Shown: positions 45,239 through 55,982 of the stretch, piece after piece
How the letters are laid out: each line of letters opens with the position of its first letter
Numbering within the stretch: the first letter of the stretch is position 1
Source: Takifugu bimaculatus
Taxonomy: Eukaryota; Chordata; Actinopteri; Tetraodontiformes; Tetraodontidae
Direction: 5' to 3'
Length of the DNA stretch: 64,000 nt
Assembly (NCBI GenBank): GCA_004026145.2
Contig: CP034996.1
Span: forward strand, 8,865,891-8,929,890
The notes under the pieces: generated by a model
The model's input: only the letters and a program-made list of their open reading frames with translations
The model's database searches: none
What the model was told of the DNA's origin: nothing
Made by a program: the position numbers and the translations under genes

Positions 45239-45268
<30 letters not shown>
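45239..45268 (+). repeat. Homopolymer of 30 G
   Basis: Thirty consecutive G residues lie at the presumed nsg2 promoter/5' edge. The exact length is likely to be unreliable in an assembly. Confidence 0.9.
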
Positions 45269-45269
<1 letters not shown>

Positions 45270-45970
45270 TCCTTTCGGGGAGTCGCGTTTGTTGTACTAA
45301 GAGTGGAAGCTGAATTAATGATGCCTTTTCTGATTGCTCGGAAATCTGACATTCGATCTGAAGGCTGGTTCGCGCCATTAAATCGCTGTTGTAGGTACAT
45401 TCTACATACATCTTATTTTCTGTGTTTTAAAACAGTTGAGATAAAAGTGGTCAGAAAAGTATGTCACACGTGTAAAGAAGAGAAAAATCAAAGACAACCT
45501 TCCTTGTTAAGAATTATTTGACAGGAATGAGACAAAATATTAAAATTTAAAAGTAGGATATCGCCGATTAAGGATTAACGCCTATTAATGACTAAAATGA
45601 AAGCCACATATCCTTTTTTTTAAAAAAAAAAAAAAAAAAGAAAAGAAAGAAAAGAAAAGAAAAGAAAAGAACAGATACACGCTGTACTTGAAGGCACCAC
45701 AAGTTCCGACGGAAGCAACATTTTTATTCCGGACACGTCACCTAACGGTGGAAAGGGGAATTACACCCAATTTCATTTTAACGTCAGCCATAAATGTATG
45801 AACATAATACAACTTTATGAAACCATTCAAACACCAAAAAGTTCACGTTTGTAAACACTGAAAAAAGGGAGGAATTTGTAATCAATCCTTATGATAGGGA
45901 GAAATATCTAATAAACATGTATCCATGGTAACAAACCATGGACAGATCTTTGATGCCATTAGTTATGCTC
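45269..45970. promoter_or_regulatory. Region between nsg2 5' end and divergent LINE
   Basis: About 0.7 kb lies between the nsg2 first exon (minus) and the 5' end of LINE copy 2 (plus). It would hold the nsg2 upstream promoter. It includes an A-rich run with AAAAG repeats (45613-45672). No specific promoter motif is clear enough to name. Confidence 0.35.
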
Positions 45971-45993
45971 TCTTCTTCTTCATCTTCTTCTTC
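45971..45993 (+). repeat. TTC tract at 5' end of LINE copy 2
   Basis: TCTTCTTCTTCATCTTCTTC followed by TTC. A similar TCTTCTTCTT precedes LINE copy 3 at 55973. Confidence 0.8.
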
Positions 45994-46191
45994 ATGAGAG
46001 AGGAGTGCAAGCGGAAGGGAGAGAGAGAGAGTGAAAAAAATGGTGTGAAAGCGCTTTTTTTTCCTATTCTTTTCTTGTATGTGTGTGAATGCTGGATATA
46101 TAGTTTGATTTATTGTGGTGAGTTTCGAGTTTATATTGTTTTAAGGAGTGTGTGTGAGAGTTTGTGTGGCGGCCGACCACGTGCGGCCGTC

Positions 46192-47768
46192 ATGGGGGCC
46201 AACGCCGGGTTGACCGGCTTGAGCAGGAAGCACGGAGTCAAGGTGGGTGCGGGCTCCATGCTTAGTGTGGAGGAGGTGGCTCTGGCTGTGGGCCAGAAAA
46301 TTGGCCACAATTCAATTAAATCTGCCGCCCGTATGAATAGGGCGGTAGTGCTGTTCCTAGGTAAGGTGGAACAGGTTAATACGTTAGTGGAGACGGGGAT
46401 CACGGTGGGCGGACAGTTCGTACAGGTTACTCCGCTAACACAGCCGGCGGCACGGATCACCCTGTCCAACGTGCCGCCGTTTATTAGTGATGAGTTCCTG
46501 GTACGGGAGCTGTCTCGGCATGGGAAGGTGGTCTCTCCCATCCGCAAAATGTTATCAGGGTGTAAGTCACCGCTGCTGAGACACGTAGTGTCTCACCGCA
46601 GGCAGGTACATATGATCCTCAATAATAAGGCGGAGGAGTTCAACTATCGGTTCATCGTCAGGGTAGATGACTTCGATTACACCCTTTTTGCCTCCGCCCT
46701 TTTTGCCTCCGCCCTCAAATGTTTCAATTGTAGAGAGGAGGGACATCTGGCAAGGGCTTGTCCGAGCCGTGTGGCCCCGGACGCGCCGGCGGCGGAGCCC
46801 GCCACCCCTGCGCCCGCGGGGCCGGTGGTGCCGCGGCCCATTCCGGCGGCGAGGCGTCGGTGGCTCAGTGCGGAGGAAAGCTCCGCTGCCCCAGACGGAG
46901 CGGTAGCGGAGTTGCGGGGGGGAGAAGCGGGACAACTGTGCGCGAGAGAGTGAGGTGAGTGGAGGGAGCGAGATTGTTGAAATGGTGGTGGAAATGAATG
47001 GTGAGAGTGGTGAGTCAAGGGGGAAGGTGGACTTAACTGTGGTGGTGAGTGATTTGAGTGGCGTGATGATTGATGGTGTGTGTGATTTGAATGAACTGGA
47101 AAAAAATGGTGAGGTGATGGGTGAAACAGAAAAAATGGGTGAAGCAGGAGAGACTTGGGACACGATCCAAACAGGTAAGCTAGGTGGAGTGAGTCAAGTG
47201 ATGGGTGAATTTGGGGTGCCAGGGATAGCGGCTGGTGAGTTGGGAGAGGAAGCAGTGAGCACAGGGGAGCGAGGTGAGGGAGCAGTGAGCACAGGTAAGG
47301 GAGCACTGAGCACAGGTGAGGGAGCAGTCAGTGCAGGTGAGGGAGTAGTGAGCGCAGGTGAGAGCGCTAGTGGTGTGTCTGAGTGGTGGCTTGTTCCCGC
47401 GAAGCGGCGCAACAAGCGTAAATGTGCGATGAAAGATAAGGGAGATAGTAAAACCGGGCGGCTGGAGGATGCAACTGCTGGCACGGACACCAGCGACTGC
47501 GAGTCCATGTCGGACTGCAGTTCGCTATCTGACACAATGCCAGATGGGCATGAAAGCAATTTGTACCCTCCCAGCATGCTAAGTAACTTCCTGAGACAGA
47601 CCAAGGGCATGAAGGGCCTTAATCTGGAAAAACATTTTCCCGACATGCTCCTCTTCGTCCATTCGGCGAGTCATTTGATCAAACATAGGGGTACATCAGA
47701 CCTCACCAACCCTGAAATCTTCAGGCTTAAGAAACATATGGGCAAAGCGAGGAAACAGCTCAACATAT
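46192..47768 (+). pseudogene. LINE copy 2 ORF1 (RRM-like and CCHC), one frameshift
   Basis: The likely start is ATG at 46192 (MGANAGLTGLSRKHG); an upstream in-frame ATG at 45925 reads through 5' UTR. Residues ~80-170 contain ARITLSNVPPFISDEFLVRE and GKVVSPIRKM, like the RRM-like fold of Tx1-type ORF1 and of ZCCHC3. A 15-bp tandem duplication (FASALFASAL) precedes the CCHC knuckle CFNCREEGHLARACP. The Pro/Ala/Arg-rich stretch is followed by a frameshift near 46950. The second part (46955-47768) has the GEGAVSTG repeats, TDTSDCESM and the C-terminal TKGMKGLNLEKHFP and RLKKHMGKARKQLN. Confidence 0.82.
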
Positions 47769-47826
47769 AAAAAAGGCTTGCGATGTTTCCCTGTTTTTTT
47801 TCCTTGATTTTTAACTTCACCTTACT

Positions 47827-50800
47827 ATGCACACTTTCAGAGTGGGAACGTTGAATGTAAACGGCGCAAGGGACGCAAAGAAACGGGCACTAGTGTTCGA
47901 CACAGCAAAAAGAAAACGAGTTGATGTCATGTTCCTCCAGGAGACCCACAGCGACCGGAACAATGAAGCAGACTGGGAGAAGGAGTGGGAAGGGCAGGCG
48001 TTGCTGAGCCACAACACCTCCCTCAGTGGTGGAGTGGGCCTCCTTTTCTCGTGGGGCTTCACTCCATCGTCCCTGGAGGTGGAGCATGTGGTGAGGGGAC
48101 GGTGTTTGCTGGTGAAAGCACGCCTCCAAAACCACTCCTTGGTTTTTATTAATATTTATGCTCCCACCAACGGTACAGAGAGGAAGAGCTTTTTAGAAAA
48201 AGTCGGCACTGTTTTAAATGGTTGTGGGGACGATTTATTATTTTTTGGTGGGGATTTTAATTGCACCGAGTCATTTTTAGACCGGGACCATGCAGAGCCC
48301 CATCCAGCCTCACAACATTATCTGAGACAGCTGACCTATTCTCATGGCCTGGTGGATGTGTGGAGGAGGATGCACACGGACAGCAGGCAATACACTTGGT
48401 CCCGCTCAAGTGAGGGTAGGATCTCCTCGGCCAGACTTGACCGATTTTATTGTTTTAGACATCATTTTAGTATTTATAGGGGCTGTAGCATCACGCCAGT
48501 CGGTTTTACAGATCACTCATTGGTTTTAGGCGAAGTCGCCATGAAGAACACTTTACCCAAGAGTGCATACTGGCATTTTAATTCCAGTTTAGCCCAAGAT
48601 AACAGTTTTAGAGATGTTTTACGGCATTTCTGGTCGAGGTTTCGAGAGAGAAAATTCGATTTTACGTGCCTAAGACAGTGGTGGGACCGTGGAAAAGTAG
48701 AGATACAGCTCCTGTGCCAGCAGTATACTCTCAATGCCACGCAGGACACACGCAGGTCGATCAAAGATCTGGAGATGGAAATAGTGGAGCTAGAGGCGAT
48801 TGGCAGCTCCACAGGAGATCGAGGGTGTATTGAAACCCTCCAATCTAAAAAAAATGGCCTTGGCCAGCCTGCTGGACAATCAGGTACAGGGTGCACTGGT
48901 CAGGTCCCGGATTCAGGACATCACAGAGATGGATGCTCCCTCTAGCTTCTTTTTTGGGCTGGAGAGAAGGCGTGGGCAGAACCAAATGATCCATTCACTG
49001 TTTTCGAGCACAGGGCAGGAACTCGTGGAGCCGGGCCAGATAAGACGGCGAGCAGTGGAGTTCTTTTCCTCCCTCTACGAGACCGAGTACTGCAGCGATG
49101 ATGGCCTGTTCGACGAGTTCTGCGGGGGCCTCCCTCGGATCTCTGAGGAGACAAACTCGCAGCTGGACAGGCCGCTGCAGCTCGACGAGCTCCACGCCGC
49201 ACTGCTCGGGATGAAAGGAAAGAAAGCTCCAGGTGTCGATGGGCTCACGGTAGAGTTCTTTAGAGCCTTCTGGGACATTGTGGCCCACGAGATGCTGGAG
49301 GTCTTTAACGAAAGCCTGGCTGCGGGTTCCCTGCCGTTGTCCTGCAGGAGAGCGGTGGTCACCCTCCTGCCAATAAAGGGACAACCTGCAGGAGATTAAG
49401 AACTGGCGCCCTGTGTCTCTGCTGTGTCTGGATTATAGGATTCTGTCCAAAACCTTGGTCTCCAGGCTCAGGGAAGCTATGGAGCAGGTCATCCACTGGG
49501 ACCAGACTTACTGTGTGCCCGGCAGGTTCATAGTAGACAACGTCCACCTAATTCGAGATGTTTTGGAAGTCTCTAGATCATTGGACGTCGATACTGGTCT
49601 CATTTCGCTGGACCAGGAGAAGGCTTTTGACCGGGTTGAACACGCATTCCTCTGGAAGGTGATGGAGAGGTTCGGGTTCAGCCCTGGCTTCATAGCGATG
49701 ATCCGCGTCCTGTACCGTGACACCGTATGCTGAAGTTTAATGGCAGTCTGTGTGCTCCCTTCAGGGTGCGTAGAGGCGTCCAGCAGGGCTGCGCCCTCTC
49801 CGGAATGCTCTACGCTCTCTCCCTCGAACCCCTTCTCTCTAGGATCCGTGCAAGCGTGGCTGGCCTGTTTTTACCGTCCCTTCATAGAAAAATTGTTTTA
49901 TCTGCCTACGCAGACGATGTAATAATAATGGTGCATAGCCAGAGGGACGTGGATGTTTTAACTAATTTAACAGTTTTATTCAACCGCCTGTCCGCGGCCA
50001 GGGTGAACTGGCACAAGAGTGAGGCCCTGGCGGTTGGCAGGTGGACAAATGGTCTGCCGGTCCTTCCCCAGGGTCTTGCCTGGCAAAGGGATGGCCTAAA
50101 ATACCTAGGTGTTTTTATTGGAGATGGAGAATTTGAAAGAAGGAATTGGCTAGATGTGCTGGAGAGGGTAGAAGGGAAAATTAAAAAATGGAAATGGCTC
50201 CTCCCCCGCATGTCCTACAGAGGCAGGACCCTGAATAACCTGGTGGCCTCTGTGCTTTGGCACCGGCTAAATTGCGCAGAGCCCCCCTCGGGGTTGCTAG
50301 AACAGCTTCAGGCAAGAGTCCTGTCTTTCTTCTGGGACGGCATGCATTGGGTCCAGCAGGGGGTGTTCTACCTGCCTAGAGAGGAGGGAGGACAGGGCCT
50401 CATCCACCTGGCCAGCAGGACCGCCACTTTTAGAATTCAATTTATACAAAGGTTTTTAACAGGGCAATGTGGAGAGATGTGGCCAGATGTGTCTTCAGAC
50501 GGGTGAGTAACTTGGGGCTGGATGACACTCTGTTTTTAACTGACTTAAAATTTGTTCAATTAAATGGGCTGCCAGACTTTTATAAGAGTGTTATTAAGGC
50601 ATGGGCCCTTTTTAAAGTTGAAAAAAGAACTGGCTCTGACTCTCTGTACTGGCTGCTAAGGGAACCCATAGTAAACGGAGCCAGGCTGGACATCTCGGCC
50701 AAAGCCGCGCCGAGGCTGAAGGCAGCACTACACCGGACCCGGACCTTGTTGCTGCAGCACGTGGTAGCTGCGGCAGGGCCGGACCTAACGGGCGTGGAGG

Positions 50801-51655
50801 CAGTGGGTTCCCTGTTGGGCATCCGCTCTGCCCAGGCAGCCGAGGGGGCACTTCAGCTGTGGAGGAACAGGCTCAGCGAGAGAGAGAGACAGCTCCTGGT
50901 AGACTACGGCCAGGGGACGGAACCGGACTGCGAGGACCCCTTTCCAGAGATCAGGCTCGCCGCCCATCTCGGGAATCTCGACGGTCCTCTCCTAAGACCA
51001 TCGAAGACCTTCTCCTTGCAGGCAGTCGAGAAGAAGACCCTGTACCACGAGTGTGTGAGAGTATTAAACAAGAGAGGACTATCAAACAGGAACACCTGCG
51101 TGTGGGCTGATCGACTGGGAGGGGATGGTGCCCGCCCCTGCTGGAGGGTGCTCTACAAACCCCCCCTGAAGAAGAGGACCGGGGACCTCCAGTGGAGGAT
51201 CCTGCACGGAGCCGTCGCCCTGAACGCTCTCCTCTCAAAGATGAACAATGCTGTGTCGGACCGGTGCCCATTTTGTCCCGGGCGGGAAACTGTCTTCCAC
51301 ACGTACAGTGAGTGTGAGAGACTCACTGTGCTTTTTAATGTGATGAAAGGTGTTTTTAGGGGTTTTAATGAAACTTTTTCATCTAGATCATGCTCGGAAC
51401 AAGTGGCAGCTCTTAAATTTTATTTGTGGTGAGGCCAAGATGGCTATTTACATATCACGAAAGAATAAAATGGCCAAATCTGGAGACTGGGTGCCTGTGT
51501 GGCGCTGTAATGTACGGTCCAGGCTGACGTGGGAGTTTGACTTCTACAAAATGATAAATGACCTCAACAAATTTCAGGAGATATGGTGCCACGAGAATGT
51601 TTTATGCACCGTCATTGACAACCGTTTGTTTTTTGCACAACCCCTTGTGGGATAA
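47827..51655 (+). pseudogene. LINE copy 2 ORF2 (endonuclease, RT, CCHC), frameshifted
   Basis: It starts MHTFRVGTLNVNGARDAKKR. The APE endonuclease keeps LQETHSD, GGDFNCTES, SSARLDRFYCF and TDHSLV. Frame changes occur near 48850 (an A8 run), 49380, 49730, 50465 and 51385. RT shows APGVDGLTVEFFRAFW, RGVQQGCALSGMLY, FDRVEHAFLW and AYADDVI (YADD at 49907-49918). The C-terminus carries CPFCPGRETVFHTYSEC (about 51268-51318), a CCHC motif typical of the L1/Tx1 lineage, and ends at TAA 51653-51655. Catalytic motifs are all present, so the copy is dead only through small indels. Confidence 0.87.
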
Positions 51656-51698
51656 ATTATACTTGCTGCTCCTTTAATTTTTATCTATTTATGTATTT

Positions 51699-52681
51699 TG
51701 TTGTGACTCCTACTCTGGCCCCAACTCCTCCTGTGCAATCAGCTCAACCACCACCACCCGTGCCCTCTCCTCCAGCTGCACCCAACCGCCCAAACGACTC
51801 GGCATCCATAAAAGGCCCCTCTGCACTCAGGCCAGAGCTTGATCTAACTGATGTTTTGGCAACACGTTCTGTCGACCCAGCATCTCTCCAGGCTCCCCAG
51901 CGACTCCCCAGCGATCCCCGGCGACTCCCAGCGACCCCCAGTGACCCCAGCGCCTCTCTGTCTCCCTGCGTCTCCCAGCGACTCCCAGCGACCCCCAGCG
52001 CCTCTCTGTGTCTCCCTGCGTCTTCCAGCGACTCCCAGCGACCCCCAGCGCCTCTCTGTGTCTCCCTGCGTCTTCCAGCGACTCCCAGCGACCCCCCCAG
52101 CACCTCTCTGTGTCTCCCTGCGTCTTCCAGCGACCCCCAGCGCCTCTCTGTGTCTCCCTGCGTCTTCCAGCGACTCCCAGTGACCCCCAGCGCCTCTCTG
52201 TGTCTCCCTGCGTCTTCCAGCGACTCCCAGCGACCCCCCCCCCCCCCAGCACCTCTCTGTGTCTCCCTGCGTCTTCCAGCGACTCCCAGCGACCCCCAGC
52301 GCCTCTCTGTGTCTCCCTGCGACCCCCAGCGACTCCCAGCATTCTCCAGCATCTCCCCCTGCTCCACTGCAACCTTCCTAGCCCCGCTTCCTCTGACCTC
52401 TTCCTCTTCCCCTTCCTCGGACGGATTTCCCCTGGCCTCTGGACACTTGGACTTCCCCACGGACTCTCGCCCCCGGATCTCGGACTTGGTTCGTCTGCCG
52501 CATTCAAGACATTTCCCCATGCCCCCTATAGTTTGTCTCGGCCTCCCTCCTCATTTAGTTTCTTCCCTCCTGTCCTTTTTTTGGGTTCATTAAAATCGTC
52601 TGAGTTACTTTTAACTCCCGTGTCTGTCAGCCTTCTTTGGGGTTCCGCCACACTTGACCGCCAGTCCTCCCAAGCTTAACA
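51699..52681 (+). repeat. 5' LTR with internal minisatellite
   Basis: It is 983 bp. CCATAAAAGGCCCC (about 51806) is a TATA-like box and ATTAAA (about 52590) a polyadenylation signal. The middle (about 51930-52340) is a tandem array of ~40-bp units containing GCGCCTCTCTGTGTCTCCCT and CGTCTTCCAGCGAC. The array gives long Ser/Pro/Leu ORFs that are not genes. Confidence 0.9.
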
Positions 52682-52697
52682 GATAGATCAAGCCAAA

Positions 52698-54458
52698 ATG
52701 AGTCAAGGTGGAACCCCAGGGCAGACGGGCGGCCCTAGAGCCCCCACATTACCTTCCCCCCTCGAAAGAAAAGTGGAGGCCCACGCTGTCCAGCTCTCCT
52801 CCCTTCAGTCTGAGCTAACCAAGGCTTTCCCCACAATCCAAGGGCAGATTTCTGAGCTCCAGAGCTCCTCCCAGACCACCTCCAGTACCCTGTCCGCCCT
52901 CTTCAACCAGATGACCGCCATGGCAACCGTTTTGGCTTCCATTCAGCAGAAGCTAGGCAGCGACCCCGGCGGGGCTGCGGCACCAGCCCAACCCGAAGCA
53001 CCGCCCCCTAATCCACCAGACCCATCTCTCCCGCCTCCTCCCCGAGCCGAGCCCAACCTTGCCAGCCCCCGTGTTTTCGGCGGGGATTTCGATCAGGGCA
53101 AGGGGTTCCTCCACCAATGTGAGCTGCTCTTCCGCCATCAGCCCTCCAGATTTGTTTCCGACGAGGCCAAGGTTGGATTTTTAACCTCCCTCCTGGCCGA
53201 CAAGGCACTGAGCTGGGCCATAGCAGCCGTCGACCTGGACCCCCGCCTCTCCTCAGACTGCAGCGCCTTTCGACGGGAGTTCAAGGCAGTGTTCGAGCAC
53301 CCCACCTACGGTGAAGACGCCGCGAGTCATCTGCTCGCCCTCCAGCAGGGGTCACGGTCAGTTGCGGAGTACACCCTTGAGTTCCGCATCCTGGCTGCAG
53401 AGAGCCGCTGGGGCGAGACCGCGCTCCGTAGCGCCTATCGACGGGGCCTTAGTGAGGCAATCAAGGACCTGATTGTGAGGGACCGCCCCTCGTCACTCAA
53501 CGAGCTGATCACCCTCTCGCTCCAGATGGATGAACGACTACGGGAGCGCCGCCAGGAGCGCGCCCAACGTGCTGGCGGTTCTGACCGCCAACTCTCCCAC
53601 CGCACTCCCTCTGCCCCTGACTTCTCCCCTACCGGCACTGCTGCCCCGCCTCCTCACATCCCCTTGCTACCCCCAGCTCACTCCTTCCCCAGAGCCGAAG
53701 AGGAACCCATGCAGATCGGCCGGTCCCGTCTCTCACGGCAGGAGCGGGAGCAAAGACTCCGAGACCAGCTGTGCCTGTACTGCGGAAACAATGGCCACTT
53801 CATCAAAGCCTGCCCCGTCCGACCAAAAGGGTCCTGCTCACCAGTAGGGGGAGTACTGGTGAGCCGAGCTGTGATTCCCCAACCCACCGAGCAACACAAC
53901 CGCCTCTTCCACGCAACACTCTCCTGGGATAAGGAGTCTATTCCGGTGAGTGTTCTCATTGACTCTGGGGCTGATGAGTCCCTGATGGACTTTTCTCTCG
54001 CGCGTCAGGCTGGCGTTCCCCTGGTTCCTCTCGATCGCTCCCTGTCCCCCCAGGGGATCGATGGCCGCTCTCTGGGTAACATCACTCATCGCACCATCCC
54101 ACTCACCCTAACACTCTCGGGTAATCACATAGAGAGTACACGTTTCCTGGTTTTGCACGCCCCCACCGCTCCACTCGTGTTAGGAAGACCATGGTTGGAA
54201 AGGCACGACCCCCACATCTCATGGGCTTCTGGTCGGATCCTGGGTTGGAGCGTGGCCTGTCACGCCAACTGCCTTCGCTCCGCCCCCTCTCCATCCAGTA
54301 ATCCCAGGCCCGCGCTCACTCCCCCGGCCTGGGTCATAGGGGTCATCTCCTGGCCGATCAAGACGGCCGTCGAGCAGGCCCAGAGAGACGAGCCCGATCC
54401 TGGGAACGGCCTCGGGACCGGATGTTCGTGCCCTCCTCCGTCCGGCCGCAGGTGCTAG
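52698..54458 (+). CDS. Gypsy gag-protease ORF (586 aa)
   Basis: The ORF starts 16 bp after the LTR (MSQGGTPGQTGG). Residues ~20-75 form a Leu/Gln/Ser-rich N-terminal part, then a Pro-rich spacer. The capsid-like region (~130-290) reads FGGDFDQGKGFLHQCELLFR, DKALSWAIAAVD and GSRSVAEYTLEFRILAAESR, characteristic of sushi-type (Mart/PEG10-related) gag. A CCHC knuckle, CLYCGNNGHFIKACP, spans residues ~359-373. Protease has LIDSGADESLM (active-site Asp at ~422) and LGRPWLERHDP. After ~545 the reading enters the segment normally found between RNase H and integrase, so RT is deleted. It ends at 54458 by a frame difference to the next ORF. Gag and protease appear intact. Confidence 0.85.
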   Translation: MSQGGTPGQTGGPRAPTLPSPLERKVEAHAVQLSSLQSELTKAFPTIQGQISELQSSSQTTSSTLSALFNQMTAMATVLASIQQKLGSDPGGAAAPAQPEAPPPNPPDPSLPPPPRAEPNLASPRVFGGDFDQGKGFLHQCELLFRHQPSRFVSDEAKVGFLTSLLADKALSWAIAAVDLDPRLSSDCSAFRREFKAVFEHPTYGEDAASHLLALQQGSRSVAEYTLEFRILAAESRWGETALRSAYRRGLSEAIKDLIVRDRPSSLNELITLSLQMDERLRERRQERAQRAGGSDRQLSHRTPSAPDFSPTGTAAPPPHIPLLPPAHSFPRAEEEPMQIGRSRLSRQEREQRLRDQLCLYCGNNGHFIKACPVRPKGSCSPVGGVLVSRAVIPQPTEQHNRLFHATLSWDKESIPVSVLIDSGADESLMDFSLARQAGVPLVPLDRSLSPQGIDGRSLGNITHRTIPLTLTLSGNHIESTRFLVLHAPTAPLVLGRPWLERHDPHISWASGRILGWSVACHANCLRSAPSPSSNPRPALTPPAWVIGVISWPIKTAVEQAQRDEPDPGNGLGTGCSCPPPSGRRC

Positions 54459-55139
54459 AGTGGGGCCACTCCAGTTGTTTCGCCTGCCATCCTGGCGTGC
54501 GTCGGACGGCGGAGTTCGTGCAGCGGCGCTTCTGGTGGCCCAACCTCCAAGAGGATGTTCGGAAGTTTGTGGGCGCCTGCACGGTCTGTGCCCGCAAAGC
54601 CATCTTGCGGGCCACAGAGCAGTCCCGGCGTTCGGCCAACCGGCGAAGGAGGCCGGCCCCTGCTTACCGGCCTGGCCAGAAGGTCTGGCTGTTGGCCCGG
54701 GACCTGCCCCTCCAGACCTCGCAGACTTCCTCCAGAAAGCTGAACCCCCGCTACATCGGTCCCTACACCATCTGCAGCATCATTAACCCCTCTGCAGTCC
54801 GTTTGGATCTCCCCGCCGCCCTCAAGGTACACCCGGTCTTCCACGTCTCGCTCATTAAACCCTTCTCCACCAGCCCCCTGTCCCCTCCTGCTCCGACTCC
54901 ACCTCCCCCACAGGTCCTGTCGGACGGAGAGCCGGTGTGGAGAGTTAACAAGCTGCTGGCGGTCCGCCGACGGGGAAGGGGCTTCCAGTACCTGGTGGAT
55001 TGGGTGGGTTACGGCCCCGAAGACCGGAGCTGGGTGCCCCCATCCTATCTTGCTGACCCCTCCCTCCTCGAAGACTTCTACCGAGACCACCCGGATGCTC
55101 CTGGGCAGTCGTCCGGCGCCTCCTGTAAGGGGGGGGGGG
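54422..55139 (+). pseudogene. Gypsy integrase remnant with chromodomain
   Basis: The reading begins FVPSSVRPQVLEWGHSSCFA and contains the HHCC zinc domain (H..H in GHSS...CHPG, then ACTVCARKA) with RRFWWPNLQEDVRKFVGAC. The DDE core should follow but is absent: CARKAILRATEQ passes straight to RRPAPAYRPGQKVWLLARDL. The C-terminal part has NPRYIGPYTI and VHPVFHVSLIKPF. A chromodomain follows (YLVDWVGYGPEDRSWVP, SLLEDFYRDHP), which in chromoviruses guides integration. The frame differs from gag-protease by one step, and the RT-RNase H deletion lies upstream. Confidence 0.85.
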
Positions 55140-55143
55140 GTAC

Positions 55144-55891
55144 TGTTGTGACTCCTACTCTGGCCCCACCTCCTCCTGTGCAATCAGCTCAACCACCACC
55201 ACCCGTGCCCTCTCCTCCAGCTGCACCCAATCCGCCCAAACGACTCGGCATCCATAAAAGGCCCCTCTGCACTCAGGCCAGGGCTTGATCTAACTGATGT
55301 TTTGGCAACACGTTCCGTCGACCCAGGCTCCCCGGCGACTCCCAGCGACCCCAGCGCCTCTCTGTGTCTCCCTGCGTCTTCCAGCGACCCCCAGCGACCC
55401 CCAGCGCCTCTCTGTGTCTCCCTGCGTCTTCCAGCGACCCCCAGCGCCTCTCTGTGTCTCCCTGCGTCTTCCAGCGACCCCCCCAGCACCTCTCTGTGTC
55501 TCCCTGCATCTTCCAGCGACTCCCTGCGACCCCCAGCGCCTCTCTGTGTCTCCCTGCGTCTTCCAGCGTCTCCCCCTGCTCCTCTGCAACCTTCCTAGCC
55601 CCGCTTCCTCTGACCTCTTCCTCTTCCCCTTCCTCAGACGGATTTCCTCTGGACACTTGGACTTCCCCACGGACTCTCGCCCCCGGATCTCAGACTTGGT
55701 TCGTCTGCCGCATTCAAGACATTTCCCCACGCCCCCTATAGTTTGTCTCGGCCTCCCTCCTCATTTAGTTTCTTCCCTCCTGTCCTTTTTTTGGGTTCAT
55801 TAAAATCGTCTGAGTTACTTTTAATTCCCGTGTCTGTCAGCCTTCTTTGGGGTTCTGCCACACTTGACCGCCAGTCCTCCCGAGCTTAACA
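55144..55891 (+). repeat. 3' LTR with shorter minisatellite
   Basis: It is 748 bp, homologous to the 5' LTR over both ends, but the ~40-bp array is shorter (about 55335-55575). The length difference therefore lies almost entirely in the array. ATTAAA lies at about 55800. Confidence 0.9.
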
Positions 55892-55972
55892 TATTTATTG
55901 TTATTCTGTGTGTCTCTAGACAGGGCTTTCTGCGTCCCTGTGTGATTTGTAAATAAAATGTTTTTGCAAAAA

Positions 55973-55982
55973 TCTTCTTCTT
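55973..55982 (+). repeat. TCTTCTTCTT joint between two LINEs
   Basis: It lies between the 3' terminus of copy 2 (GCAAAAA) and the 5' terminus of copy 3 (GTGAGACG). Confidence 0.75.

Larger units (their letters stand above)
51699..55891 (+). mobile_element. Non-autonomous chromodomain Gypsy element (sushi-type)
   Basis: Two LTRs (51699-52681 and 55144-55891) begin TGTTGTGACTCC and end CTTAACA. The 5-bp sequence TATTT stands on both sides (51694-51698 and 55892-55896), proving insertion into the 3' UTR of LINE copy 2. The interior encodes gag, CCHC and protease, the integrase zinc domain and the integrase C-terminus with chromodomain. RT, RNase H and the integrase core are missing. A G-rich tract (about 55129-55140) precedes the 3' LTR as polypurine tract. 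Roughly ten point differences between LTRs suggest a moderately recent insertion. Confidence 0.9.
45994..55972 (+). mobile_element. Tx1-like LINE copy 2 (near full length, interrupted)
   Basis: This is the most complete LINE in the window: 5' UTR from about 45994, ORF1, ORF2 to 51655, and a 3' UTR split by a Gypsy insertion (51699-55891). The last 80 bp (55892-55972) include AATAAA and end TTTTTGCAAAAA. The 5' end follows a TTC tract and the 3' end precedes one. ORFs have several single-base frameshifts but few nonsense changes, so it is younger than copy 1 and much younger than copy 3. It is oriented away from nsg2. Confidence 0.88.

Noticed and set aside
46567..47306. Minus-strand ORFs of about 200 codons opposite LINE ORF1
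   Set aside because: They are shadows of the Gly/Glu-rich ORF1 coding strand, low complexity and without domains.
51691..52679. Ser/Pro/Leu-rich ORFs up to 300 codons, and antisense Gly/Arg ORFs
   Set aside because: They lie wholly in the 5' LTR and arise from its ~40-bp tandem array; the same happens in the 3' LTR (55184-55803).
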